A stretch of DNA of 64,000 nt from Carya illinoinensis. Taxonomy: Eukaryota > Streptophyta > Magnoliopsida > Fagales > Juglandaceae. Position numbers and translations under genes: made by a program. This document shows, one piece after another, positions 43,977 to 54,300 of this stretch (the stretch's first letter is position 1; each line of letters opens with the position of its first letter). The DNA lies in the NCBI RefSeq assembly GCF_018687715.1, contig NC_056765.1:2480001-2544000 (forward strand), read 5' to 3'. The notes under the pieces were generated by a model. It had not been told where the DNA came from and made no database searches. It saw nothing but the letters and a program-made list of their open reading frames with translations.

Positions 43977-44055
43977 TGGCATCAGAGCTGTATTCAGCTC
44001 ACGCTTATACATCCTGCTTCAATGGCTTCTCCAAATACTACTTCTGCTGCTCCTT
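43977..44055 (+). repeat. Stub of a second Copia 3 internal region
   Basis: Nearly identical to 31929-32007, including the primer site and the gag ATG with the ASPNTTSAA codons. It breaks at CTGCTCCTT, after which Gypsy LTR sequence resumes. Confidence 0.9.
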
Positions 44056-45228
44056 AAAAAGTCCAGGTAAGCAGAGTTCTTATAAAAGAAAGGACTGAGG
44101 TTGATTTTATGAAATATGCATGATATGTTTTGAAAAGAAATGTGAAAACAACCACAACCATGTATTCTGCATTACTCATGAAACTCTATATAAAAAGGAA
44201 GTATTTTCTGTCATGATTGATATAGACATGAGTTTATTTTTGAAATTCTATTTTTGAACTGTGAAAAAATGAAGCGAATATTAAAACTAAAAATTTGTTC
44301 ATGTGATGCGAAAATATTCTGACTATGTTTTTGAATATGTGAATGATCTAAATCTGTTTAGTGCTTTGTTTTGATATGATGTGCCATCTGAAAACCTTTG
44401 GCATGATTTTCTGATTCTGTATCTCTACCTTATTTTGCTATGTTCCTAATTTGTTTCTATTAAGGTCTAGCCATGGGTAATAATAGTGATATGCGACCCA
44501 ACCACGAGTGATAATAGTAGCATACGATCTAGCCATGGCATACGGCCTCACCACAGGTATAATGGTAGTTTACAACCTTATCCCTTAAACATGGTATGTA
44601 TCTATCCTTATGTGATGCTCTGATATGATATGAAGATAATGTCTCAGATTATGATGTGCCAAAGGACTTTTGAATAAGATTGTTTCTGAAAGTTACACTT
44701 TGATATTTTGATACATGTTTTAATTCTGCATTTTAAGAGCAAATGTTCTGATTTTTGCATTCTTAAGGTAAATGTTTTATTCTGCATTTTGAACTCTATC
44801 AATACTCATGTTTACATGTTAGTAGATGTTCTCTATTTATTGAGTTATTAATAATTTACCTCTTATCTTCACAATATTTTTTAGATAATTTTGATACTTT
44901 GGCTGGGAGTCAAGAGTAAGAAGTGTTAACAAGGTTTGATGGTTGTAGATGAATAAGTGTCAAATGGTACAAGTATTTATTGGGGAGTCTTATTTAATAG
45001 ATTTATTATTTTATTTATTTTGGTGTTTTGAGTCATGGATATTTTTTAGTCTTTGTGGAGATTTCAATTTATTTTATTGAAGTATTTCTTTGGTATCTTG
45101 CTGGAAGAACATATATATATGATTGGAATAAATGAATTTATAATTTATTCGGAATTTAATTATTTTATAGAGATGATCTTAAGTGACAGGGGCTAACTCT
45201 CTAGACCTTCGGGACCAGGGCATTATGA

Positions 45229-46300
45229 TTGGTATCAGAGCTAGGTTTGAGATTCTGAAGACTATAACATATGAGGTTTTGGATATCTGTGGGTTTAGGA
45301 AGTAACTTCATATTTGAGATGTAGAAATTTGAAGATTAAGAGATGATTATGTGGATATTTAATGTTTGAGATTCAGCAAGCTCTATTGGTTGAGTTTTGG
45401 AAATCTAAGATTTAGAGATTTTGCATACTTTAAATATGATTTTGGGGATCTGAGGACTTAAATTTTGTAGATGGTAATAAATGAATTTTCATGACATTTC
45501 GGATTTTATATCCGGTAGACTTACCTTGTGGACTATAGAAAATGATTTTTGATAAGGTTTAAGATTTAGATTTTGAAGGTGTACATAAGCATGATTGAAA
45601 GCCGGATTTGAGGTTCTATAGGCTTTAATAGATATGGTTTTGGATTTCTGCGGACTTTATTAAATAATTTCAAATTTAATGTTGAATTCTATGTACATCA
45701 AAAGATAATTCTTTTGATGTTTAAGTTTGAGAGTCTGCAAACATCAATAGAGGGGTTTTGGATTTTGAGGACTTAAGGAAATAATTTTCAGATTTAATGT
45801 TTCGGAGACATCGAGAGATTTTTTTTTTTTTTTTAATGAGATCTAAATTTTAGAATTTTACATCATTAAGAAAAGATTTTGTATAAGGTTCAAGGTTTTA
45901 GTTAGGTTCTGTGTATTTTAGCTTATGAGGATATAGATCTTGTAGACTTCAAGAAATGACTTTTATGAGATTGATGGTTTCGAATGCTGCAAACTTTAAG
46001 AAGTATTGTCGATAAGATTTTAGGATTTGAATTTTGTAGACATCAAGAAATATCTCCTTTGAGATTTTAGATCCTATAGGCTTTAATAATGAGTTGGATG
46101 AAATTTAAGGCTCTAGATTTTGCAGACCTTAAGCTAAAATTATTTTAATATTTAAGGTGATAGACTTTGCAGATTTTTAAGCAATTGATTAATATTATTA
46201 TCGAATTAGGGGTTATAGGTTCAATAGGTTTTAAGAAATGGTTATTTCATATTTAAGATTATTGATTGCAGTTTGAGAATGAAAGAGAGCATGTGAGACT
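45229..46300 (+). other. Primer site and non-coding leader of the long-LTR Gypsy
   Basis: TTGGTATCAGAGCTAGG at the start is the primer site. The remainder is a degenerate series of GATTTTG(A/C)(G/A)GACTT-like phrases without an open frame, probably a decayed 5' leader. gag-pol is absent because the element is cut off where the duplicated DUF247 upstream block begins. Confidence 0.6.
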
Positions 46301-46452
46301 ATAGCGTGTGTGTGGATTTGCGAGATCGAATCACACTATTTTCCCCTTTTTATATAAGATGCCTAAGCAATTTAATAAAGCAAAGTAAAGAAATAAAGGC
46401 GAGAGTAAGAGTACAACTTTATTTTTTAATAATGGACAAGATATCTCTTTAT

Positions 46453-46734
46453 TATTAAGGTTAAAATAAATAATAAAAAAATTCATTTTTTCTCATAAAC
46501 TTAAACTTTTAGAATAAGTGGTGATTATACATGGTATTAGAATAGAGATCTTGAGTTCGAATTCTGACTCTATATTCTACCTTATTTAATTAAACATTTC
46601 ACGCGTTAGGTTACGCTCATTGATCGAGAGAGAGTCTGGCCCACACGTGAGAGGGAGTATTAAGATATAAAATAAATAATAAAATATACATATTTCTATC
46701 AATTTAAACTTTTGGAATAAATGCTGACTTCACA
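46453..46734 (+). mobile_element. TRIM element, 282 bp, TSD TTTAT
   Basis: Two 77-79 bp direct terminal repeats (46453-46531 and 46658-46734) begin TATTAAG and end ACA. The first is followed by TGGTATTAGAATAGAG, a decayed methionine-tRNA primer site. Purine-rich GTGAGAGGGAG precedes the second. TTTAT flanks both sides (46448-46452, 46735-46739). It has no coding capacity. The internal GAGTTCGAATTC resembles a tRNA B box but fits the TRIM reading less directly. Confidence 0.8.
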
Positions 46735-47515
46735 TTTATAAGTTTCTTATATCTAAAAAAATATTGGCAAGCAAATCTTGAAATTAGTCGACGAGGTGTA
46801 CTTACGAATGCGTGGGACAGCAAATTAAGTAGCGTTTTGAGGAATCTGATTAATGAAACTAAAGAAGGGGGATATCGAAATTAAAGAATTATGTTTTAAA
46901 AAATATCATCTATTATCATTTTAATTATTATTTAATTTCCTTTGTGACATCAAATTATTGGAAGATGATAAAGTAAAACTTAATAAACATTTTTCTAATA
47001 ATTTAATATATTAAGGGATGATGATAGGATGATGATTCATATATAACACTTATCTTATCATGTTCATCATGCATGCAATTAATATATAGCACTTCTCTTA
47101 TATATGTTCATCATACAACAGGCATGTGTGGCTTATCATGAGAGATCAGAGATCGATCAGTTGTTAATTGCATGCCATATATCTCGTGAGGCCATGCATA
47201 TAAATCAACCTGAAATTTTTTATTGCAAACCAAAAAGGAAGAGAGAAAGACTGAAGCAAGCAGGTAGCAGAACAATGAAATTTTTACCTTGCATGTTGAT
47301 ATTCATCAAGGAAGTATCACTTGTAACCTGAGATGTATAAGAAAAAGAGAAGATCAAAGTATGTGAATTTGTGACATGCAGTGACGATGAGGAATTAAGC
47401 TGTGTTCGGTTAATTTAGCCGAGAAAAAGTGTAGAAAAAAGGCTGTCATGATGTTCTGTGCTTGTTTTGCTTGTGTTTGTGTGATCTTCAGAGAGAAGCT
47501 AGCGGGAGATCAGAG
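46735..47515. other. Unassigned insert in upstream block copy 2
   Basis: AT-rich, no recognised gene. A 75-codon open frame at 47104-47331 has no motif I recognise. Confidence 0.4.
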
Positions 47516-47649
47516 ATGTCGCATTCTATTTACATATATATATATATATATATAAACACGATCCAGTAGTGAAAGGAGGACGCAGATACATGCAATATAT
47601 AATATTATCAATCAATTATGATCAGAAAGCGGCCGCGGGGACCTGCTCG

Positions 47650-47765
47650 CTAGCTAGCTAGCTCATTCCGTCCTGGCTGTGGCATTTAAGATCAGGCGCT
47701 CGATCGATCTCAGGCGTACAAGCATTCCTTTCGAGCATGATTTGACGGGGTTGATCTACTCTACC
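47650..47765 (-). other. Conserved short minus-strand reading frame, copy 2
   Basis: Same frame, length and TAG as at 801-911; the peptide reads QIMLERNACTPEIDRAPDLK and then CHSQDGMS. Changes from copy 1 include synonymous and replacement sites, with no frameshift. Confidence 0.35.
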
Positions 47766-48239
47766 TCTGCATATCTCTGTTTTTTAATTTTTAATTTTTA
47801 ATTTTTTTGAGAAATTATTGATTTTCACCTCCTATTATCACAGTTCCTATTTTTTCCGATTTGCATATATATATACACACACACACATATTCCTATCAAT
47901 TCTACAAATTATCCAAATTTGTTATTTAATTATGATGCATATTATAAATCATGTGGTAGCAGTTCAAGGTAGAAATCACGCATATTATATATTCCTCTTG
48001 AAGTGAACCCGATTAAGTGAATTTTTATTTTTTAAAAAACAAAAACTATCGGAGTTTACAGTCAACTTGAACTCCGAACTCCGACTCCTATTAGGATAAT
48101 AACTTTGACTCTTATTCCGATTTCTAATAACTCTAACTCTATCGGAGTCGAACTGCTGTCAAAACTCAGAAGGAGTCAGAGTGGGTGGAGTTTTTGCCCA
48201 CACCTATGGTCATGAGGATAATGTAGGTAATATTTACGC

Positions 48240-48650
48240 TGTTAGAAACCCATTAGATAGAACTCACCCTTGAAAACCGGCTTGTAAGGGAAGGGTGCCT
48301 AGGGACTTATAAACCGCCAATTAATCTCATACTTAGTTAATATGGGATCATAACAACCACCACGCTTCGCTCCTGACGTCCATGACGGTCCCAGCACTCA
48401 CATGGCCGAGCTAGTTGTGAGCTAGGTCTTTCCTAGCCTTGAATGAATACTGCCATGCTGGCATCATCCCCCATGCCGCATAATTGCAACTGTCGCAACA
48501 TGGCCCATACATGAGGTGTCTCTGATACTATATGTTATAAACCCACTAGGTGTAGAACTCATTATTGAAAACCAACTTGCAAGGAAATGGTGCATAGGGA
48601 CTTATAAACCACCAACCAATCACATACTTAGTTGACGTGGGATCATAACA
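48240..48650 (-). mobile_element. TRIM element, 411 bp, minus strand
   Basis: Direct terminal repeats at 48240-48355 (116 bp) and 48533-48650 (118 bp), both TGTTA(G/T)AAACCCA ... GGGATCATAACA. On the minus strand TATAGTATCAGAGACACC follows the right-hand repeat, which is a primer site, so the element reads leftward. The interior (177 bp) has no coding capacity. No perfect TSD is seen: TACGC on the left against CACTA on the right. The undisturbed equivalent at about 497-507 (ATCTACACTAAC) shows the site before insertion. Confidence 0.85.
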
Positions 48651-48700
48651 CACTAACTTACAAAATAAGCTAGTGTGGGATCATATATTCTTTTCAAAAA

Positions 48701-49645
48701 AGATCAAAAGCTCTCGTTTTGTGTGGGAGATCGAATCACACTTTTTTCCCCTTTTTAATTAACTAATTAGATGCTTACGCAATTTAATACAGCAAAGTAA
48801 AGAAATAAAGGCGAAAATGAGAGTACAGCTTTGTTGCTATATATATAAACACGATCGAACACGATCGAGTAGTGCAAGGAGGATGCAGATCAATGCATTA
48901 TATAATATTATCAATCAATGATCAGAAAGCGGCCGCGGGGAGTTGCTTACTAGCTAGCTCATTACGTCCTGGCTGCAGCATTTAAGATCAGGCTCTCGAT
49001 CGATCTCAGGCGTACAAGCATTCCCGAGCATGATTTGAAGGTGTTGATCTATTCTACCTCTGCAGACTGCAACTCTTAACACTTTTTGTTTTTTTTGGTT
49101 GAGAAATTATTGATTTTCACCTCCTATTATTACAGTTCTTATTTTTTCCGATTTGCGCGAGCGCGCGCACATATATATATATATATATATATTCCTATCA
49201 ATTCTAAATTTTATCAAAATTTGTTATTTAATTATGATGCATATTATAAATGATCACGTGGTAGTAGTTAATTCAAGGCATATAGGAAAGTATAAATTTC
49301 TTGCCAATAATTTGTAGAAATTAAGTGTAGCTTTAATAAATAAGACGTGGCACGGCTGCAATGTTTCATACATTGATTAATGTTTTATTATATGGAACTA
49401 CTGCATTTTACAGGTAAATTTTAGGAAACTCTAAGTATTACATGCATGATCAGTTCGTACTATTGATAGAGGTACAAAATTATATAATCTAGCACTAGTC
49501 TAAAGAAATATAATAACTAAAAAAAGTATTACAAGAATCAATTAAATTGGCTAGCTATATATATATATATATATCTTCAAAAGATTGTGATCTATTGATC
49601 TGTCACTCATGTAGGAAAAAGGAAGTAGTTGGACGTGAGATTAAA
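48701..49645 (+). promoter_or_regulatory. Upstream block and likely promoter/5' UTR of the intact DUF247 gene
   Basis: Third copy of the block at 561-1395, directly joined to the intact gene. It contains a G-box CACGTG at 49255-49260, absent at the aligned place of copy 1 as far as I can align, and TA repeats at about 49170-49195 and 49552-49574. CTCATGTAG just before GAAAAAGGAAG (about 49608-49630) could be the 3' splice site of a 5' UTR intron. Confidence 0.55.
48950..49060 (-). other. Conserved short minus-strand reading frame, copy 3
   Basis: Same frame and TAG as copies 1 and 2. It differs by a 3-nt deletion (ER replaced by G) that keeps the frame, and by His-to-Cys and Gly-to-Val changes. 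It is preceded on the minus strand by CAGTCTGCAG, a possible splice acceptor. Confidence 0.35.
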
Positions 49646-51124
49646 ATGGCTGAGGCCCCTTCTATACAGTTGAGCGAGGCTGCTGTTGTACAGATTGATA
49701 TAGAGGGCGCTGCTGCTTTTGTAGAGAAGGCAGAGGATGCTACTCATGATGAAGAGATGGAAGAGCTTACTGCTTCGCTCTTTGACACCGAACCCTTGAG
49801 GCCTCACAAGTGGCCCGAGCTTTGCATCTACAGGGTCCCCAAAGAACTCCGAGTTTTCAGGGACAGAGAAATTAAACAATACACTCCAAGGCTAGTTTCA
49901 ATAGGCCCCTTTCACCACGGCAACCAAGAACTGCAGGAAATGGAGAAAGTGAAACTCAAATATTTCAAGGAATTCTGTTATCGGACTAGGAACGCCAAGC
50001 ATACTCTTGTAAAGTTCGCTGCAGATAAAAGATGCGAAGTCGAGAGATCGTATTCAGAAATGTTTGACATCGATCATGATAAGTTCTTGAGAATTATCCT
50101 ACTGGATGCTGTCTTCATCGTGGAGCTCTTCTGGAGGTTCTCTAACTCTCAAACTCATGTTCATGGAAACGATTCGATTTTGAGTAAACCATGGCTGATA
50201 CATGCTATAAGGCTTGACTTCCTATTACTCGAGAATCAGCTCCCATATTCTTTTCTCGACGAATTCTTCCCAAATTTTGGTAATTTTTGTCCTTCTACCT
50301 TTCTTGAGCTTGCCTGTAAGTTCTTTTGCTTGAAATTTAAGGGCGAGATTCCAATGGAATTGAAGGAAGTAAAACATTTCACTGATTTGCTGCGAACATT
50401 TCACATTCTTCCGATCCTAAAAGCTGAGAGTAATGATTGTAGTGAAAGGCCTAGTACTGGCCGTGAACGGACTAAAGCTCTGAACAGTGCAAAAAAGCTG
50501 GATGAGGCAGGAGTGCATTTCAAGGCGATAGTTTCAAAAGAAGTAGGCTTACCCAGCATAGAATTCCGGAAGATGAAGGGCATGGAAAACTGTCCGTGCT
50601 TCAATTTCTCGTGGCTTTTGAATTGCTTCCCTTGCCTCAAACGCCTTTCAATTTTGGAGCGTACGCAGCCATGCCTGGAAATCCCACAATTGGAGATAAC
50701 AACCGGAACTGAAATTTTTTTCCGAAACCTAATTGCCCTGGAGCTGTGCCATTATCCATCGGAATCTCATAATTACTTCTGTCATTACATTTGCCTGTTG
50801 GATTTTCTCATCAGCACTGAAAGAGACGTGGAACTACTTGTTGACAAAAGTGTTATCATCAACCGTCTAGGTAGTAATGCAGCAGTGGTGACTCTAATTA
50901 AGGGACTGGATTCGCCGATTGTCACTATTAATAATTCCTGTTACAAAGACAGCATCCGTCGAATGAATCAGCACTGTAAGAACCCTTGGAATCGGGTCGT
51001 GGCAACCATGTCAAGGGTGTATTTCCCTGATATTTGGAGAGGTACTGCAACTGTGCTTGGACTTATTATCCTGGGTTTCACTTTCTGGAATTTTATTCGG
51101 CCTTTTGTACTGTGGAAGCATTAA
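49646..51124 (+). CDS. DUF247 domain protein, intact, 492 aa
   Basis: A single uninterrupted frame. I choose ATG 49646 (AAAATGGCTGAG) because it aligns with the ATG of the pseudogene copy; an upstream in-frame ATG at 49547 adds residues from a TA repeat. Family blocks in order: YRVPKELR and YTPRLVSIGPFHHG (about 70-95), LLDAVFIVELF, LLENQLPYSFLDEFF, the variable linker with the HFTDLLRTFHI block, then LEIPQLEIT...FFRNLIALE and NRLGSNAAVV. The end has a hydrophobic membrane segment, TVLGLIILGFTFWNFI, near residues 470-487. DUF247 (PF03140) proteins are plant-specific and mostly uncharacterised; some in grasses map to self-incompatibility loci. Length is normal. The function here is unknown. 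Confidence 0.95.
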   Translation: MAEAPSIQLSEAAVVQIDIEGAAAFVEKAEDATHDEEMEELTASLFDTEPLRPHKWPELCIYRVPKELRVFRDREIKQYTPRLVSIGPFHHGNQELQEMEKVKLKYFKEFCYRTRNAKHTLVKFAADKRCEVERSYSEMFDIDHDKFLRIILLDAVFIVELFWRFSNSQTHVHGNDSILSKPWLIHAIRLDFLLLENQLPYSFLDEFFPNFGNFCPSTFLELACKFFCLKFKGEIPMELKEVKHFTDLLRTFHILPILKAESNDCSERPSTGRERTKALNSAKKLDEAGVHFKAIVSKEVGLPSIEFRKMKGMENCPCFNFSWLLNCFPCLKRLSILERTQPCLEIPQLEITTGTEIFFRNLIALELCHYPSESHNYFCHYICLLDFLISTERDVELLVDKSVIINRLGSNAAVVTLIKGLDSPIVTINNSCYKDSIRRMNQHCKNPWNRVVATMSRVYFPDIWRGTATVLGLIILGFTFWNFIRPFVLWKH

Positions 51125-51157
51125 CATCGGCCTTTTGTACTTTGGAAGCATTAACAT
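51098..51157 (+). repeat. 30-bp tandem duplication across the DUF247 stop codon
   Basis: CGGCCTTTTGTACT(G/T)TGGAAGCATTAACAT occurs twice in tandem, so the last codons and the TAA are repeated in the 3' UTR. The protein is not affected. Confidence 0.9.
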
Positions 51158-52492
51158 CGGCGGTGTAATGTTTGTTCAACTGCTTTGCTTTTAGTTGCTG
51201 AGTTCCCCGGCATCTTTACAGGTTCTACCTATATATATTTTTGTTGCACGTTTGGGTGCTTTTTATTAGCATCCATAGGTGAGTATCTGTTCAAAGACTG
51301 TCTGTACTCCTGCAGAATTCTATGCTATATATGCTGTATACGCCGAATGATCATATTATCTGTATGTTTTTTTTAAAGAGGTATGTGGTGCTAATTTCAT
51401 TAAGGAAAACACTATAGACACAAAGAAATTCCATTAAAAGATCCCACATACTAATTAATATCACACTACCAGTAGGCCACGTCTCCCCCCCACCCCCCAA
51501 CCCCCCTCTTTTTTTTTTTTTTTTAATCCCCATGATCTCTGTGGCTCTCCCTCTCCCTCTCCCTGCGCTTGCCATCGCGATCAGGGATCACCTTAGGGTG
51601 GACAAAAGCCGCCAGAGGTCCAAGTAGCACTGTCGGCAGGGACATGGGAGCGTGTTGTCACGACTAGCACAGTTAGGGTGTGGTCGCGATGAGCTTGCGT
51701 GGCTGGGGTGGTCATGGCTTGCGACCAACGGCAGTCGTCCGTTGACTTGGGTGGTCAGGAACCATCTCAAAGGGGGCATACATTACCGGTGAGGGAAATG
51801 GAGACGGAAAGGGGAGGAGGGGAGAGTCGAGGTCGCGGTCGTGGCGAGGCTAGGCGGTCGCGGTTTGCGTGGCCAATTACCGTCGTTTGGTGTTGGGAGA
51901 ACCACCCCAAGGGGGCAGATATTGCCAATGAGGGAAAGGGTGAGGGAATGGGAGGAGGGGAGAGGCATCGAGAGTGGGGGGGGAGAAAAAGAGAAAAAAA
52001 AGAAAAGAAAAAGAGACGTGGCACCCTACCATCATTGTGTGAAATTTTTTTGTCAGATTTCTTTGTGTCTCTAGCAACTCTCTTTTATTAATAAGCCTAA
52101 CTTTCAACTTCAAAATATTTTTGAAATATTTGGCCTGGGCTTTCTCTCTAATACTATTGGCAAGACTTGATACGCCTGGTCCTCAAGCCTTGGAGTACCC
52201 AGAACATGGGCCGACCCAATGAAAGGGGAAAATATTCTCTTCCAGATCCATATATATATATATAATTAGAATTTCTGATTATGAAATATTATTTGACTAC
52301 ACAGTTTAGATCTTTCAATGAGTTCATATAATTCTATTTTATATACCGACCTTCTAAGTTCTCACAGTTTATCAGAAAACGATCTGTTTTAATTATTATT
52401 TGAACTTGAGGGTCTGAGGATATGCTAGAGATATGATCAACACATAGCGCGAGTTATATAGCATTAATTAATGTTGCTCATTTAGACTCACA
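51151..52492 (+). repeat. 1.34-kb tandem duplication, unit A
   Basis: It begins TTAACATCGGCGGTGTAATG and is repeated from 52493. It includes a pyrimidine-rich stretch, a GC-rich part (51540-51970) with two internal diverged sub-repeats (CAAAGGGGGCATACATTACC against CCAAGGGGGCAGATATTGCC, about 145 bp apart), and an AT-rich end. Open frames in the GC-rich part differ between units and are not conserved, so I see no gene. Confidence 0.88.
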
Positions 52493-53809
52493 TTAACATC
52501 GGCGGTGTAATGTTTGTTCAACTGCTTTGCTTTTAGTTGCTGAGTTCCCTGGCATCTTTACAAGTTCTACCTATATATTCGTGTTGCAAGTTTGAGTGCT
52601 TTTTATTAGCATCCATATGTGGTGTCGGTTGAAAGACTGTCTGTACTCCTACAAAATTCTATGCTATGTTGTATACGCCGAATGACCATATTATCTGTAT
52701 GTTTTTATTAAAGAGGTATGTGGTGCTAATTTCATTAAGGAAAACACTATTGACACAAAGAAATTCCATTAAAAGATCCCACATACTAATTAATATCGCG
52801 CACTACCAGTAGGCCACGTCTCCCCCCCAACCCCCCCCCCCTTTTTTTATCCCCTTGATCTCTGTGCCTCTCCCTCCCCCCCTCCCCGCGCCTACCATGG
52901 TGATCAAGGATCACCTTAGGGTAAACAAAAGCCGCCAGAGGTCCAAGTAGCACTGCCGGCAGGTACATGGGAGCGTGTTGTCACTGCTGGCACGGTTAGG
53001 GTGTGGTCGTGGTGAGCTTACGTGGCTGGGGTGACGTGGCTTGCGACCAACGGCAGTCATCCGTTGACTTGGGTGGTCGGGAACCACCTCAAAGGGGGCA
53101 TACATCTCCGGCGAGGGAAATGGAGAGGGAATGGGGAGGAGGGGAGAGTTACGGTCGCAGTCGTGGTCATGGCAAGGCTAGGCAGTTGCGGCTTGCGTGG
53201 TCAACTACCGTTGTTCGGTGTCTGGAGAACCACCCCAGGGGGGCAGATATTGCCAATGAGGGAAAGGGTGAGGGAATGGGAGGAGGGGAGAGGCACATAG
53301 AGGGGGGGTGAAAAAAGAAAAAGAGACGTGGCACCCTACCATCATTGTGTGAAATTTGTTTGTGAGATTTCTTTGTGTCTCTAGCAACTCTCTTTTATTA
53401 ATAAGCCTCACTTTCAACTTCAAAATATTTTCGAAATATTTGGCCTAGGCTTTCTCTCTACTAATGTGGGCCAAACTTGGTACGCCTGGCCCTCAAGCCT
53501 TGGAGTACCCAGAACATGGGCCCAGCCCAATGAGAGGGGAAAATATTCTCTTCCAGATCCATATATATATATATATAATTAGAATTTATGATTATGAAAT
53601 ATTATTTGATTGCACAGTTTAGATCTTTCGATGAGTTCATATAATTCTATTTTATATACCAAGCTTCTAAGTTATCACAGTTTATCAAAAAATGATCTGT
53701 TTTAATTATTATTTGAACTTGAGGGTCTGAGGATATGCTAGAGATATGATCAACACATAGTGCAAGTTATAAGGCATTAAGTAATGTTGCTCATTCAGAC
53801 TCACATTAA
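52493..53809 (+). repeat. 1.34-kb tandem duplication, unit B
   Basis: Second unit, about 1,317 bp, diverged from unit A by many substitutions and small indels. It ends in ACTCACATTAA, where unit A runs into unit B. Confidence 0.88.
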
Positions 53810-54239
53810 ATCCTCAAATTAGGACAAAAAATTTAAAGGGAGCTTCAATGCATCCTTATTCTATACACTATTAATTTATTATAAGAATAATAAAACTAGG
53901 AGAAATGATAATTAGAGTCGTGGAATATGCAAGCGCACGCAAGTTTTTTGAAAAATTAAGCAAATATGAAATCTACATGATAAAAAAACTAATGCTTCAA
54001 AAGTAGACCCCACTCTTTTTTAAAAAAATTACAAGACCCTTATACACACTACAACTGTATCTAGCATTAGGACTGTTCAGCCGACCCTGAATCTGATTTT
54101 TCTACGTTCTGGCCCAGATTAAATCTAGGCCGTAATCCGGATTGCAAAACCCGAACCTATGTAGTCCGGGTACGGATTCAAAATCCAGGTACCGGATTAG
54201 GATTAAAAATGCGGTACCTGGTTTCCATTAATTCCCCCC

Positions 54240-54244
<5 letters not shown>
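53810..54244. other. Non-coding spacer with CCGGGTACGGATT motifs
   Basis: No gene. 54070-54230 is enriched in CCGGATT / AATCCGG / GGTACC motifs in both orientations, suggesting a decayed fold-back element, but ends are not visible. Confidence 0.4.

Positions 54245-54245
<1 letters not shown>

Positions 54246-54297
<52 letters not shown>
54246..54297. repeat. (CT)n microsatellite
   Basis: About 26 uninterrupted CT units. Confidence 0.95.

Positions 54298-54300
<3 letters not shown>

Larger units (their letters stand above)
31511..44055 (+). mobile_element. Copia LTR retrotransposon 3 with an extra internal stub
   Basis: LTRs at 31511-31928 (418 bp) and 43560-43976 (417 bp), both TGTTAAAGTATC ... 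TTGTTCA, with few differences. The primer site is at 31929-31940 and the purine-rich GTGGGAGGA precedes the right LTR. After the right LTR the sequence does not return to the flank: it repeats the element's own primer site and first 80 bases (43977-44055), including the gag start, then breaks off. The element is therefore the remains of a tandem or recombined pair. A 7.3-kb hAT element interrupts the integrase. Confidence 0.92.
29452..45228 (+). mobile_element. Long Gypsy LTR, opened by the Copia/hAT/virus nest
   Basis: The left part (29452-31510) starts TATAACACCC, probably a decayed TGTAACACCC, and has a TGTATATATACACC TATA region near 29943. The right part (44056-45228) aligns with the last 1.2 kb of the solo LTR at 6575-15103 and ends GGGCATTATGA. 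It is followed by TTGGTATCAGAGC, the primer site, so this is the 5' LTR of a Gypsy element. About 1 kb of LTR equivalent to 12960-13925 is missing at the Copia junction. Confidence 0.7.
46302..47990 (+). repeat. Duplicated DUF247 upstream block, copy 2 (no gene)
   Basis: It matches 575-1060 and 48715-49250 in order but is split by about 1.07 kb of other sequence (about 46420-47515), part of which is a TRIM. After 47515 the match resumes with AAACACGATCCAGTAGTG. A DUF247 coding region does not follow; the upstream-most block (47990-48239) of the next copy does. Confidence 0.8.

Noticed and set aside
46540..46660. tRNA-derived SINE (GAGTTCGAATTC like a B box)
   Set aside because: Direct terminal repeats, a primer site, a purine tract and a 5-bp TSD fit a TRIM better.
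48240..48650. Cassandra-type TRIM carrying 5S rRNA
   Set aside because: I see no 5S rRNA box A/C sequence in the terminal repeats.
49547..49645. Upstream start for the DUF247 gene
   Set aside because: The extra 33 residues come from a TA repeat and a likely 5' UTR; the pseudogene copy supports ATG 49646.
51699..52091. 130-codon Gly/Arg-rich frame
   Set aside because: The second tandem unit does not keep the same frame or length, and composition alone explains the openness.
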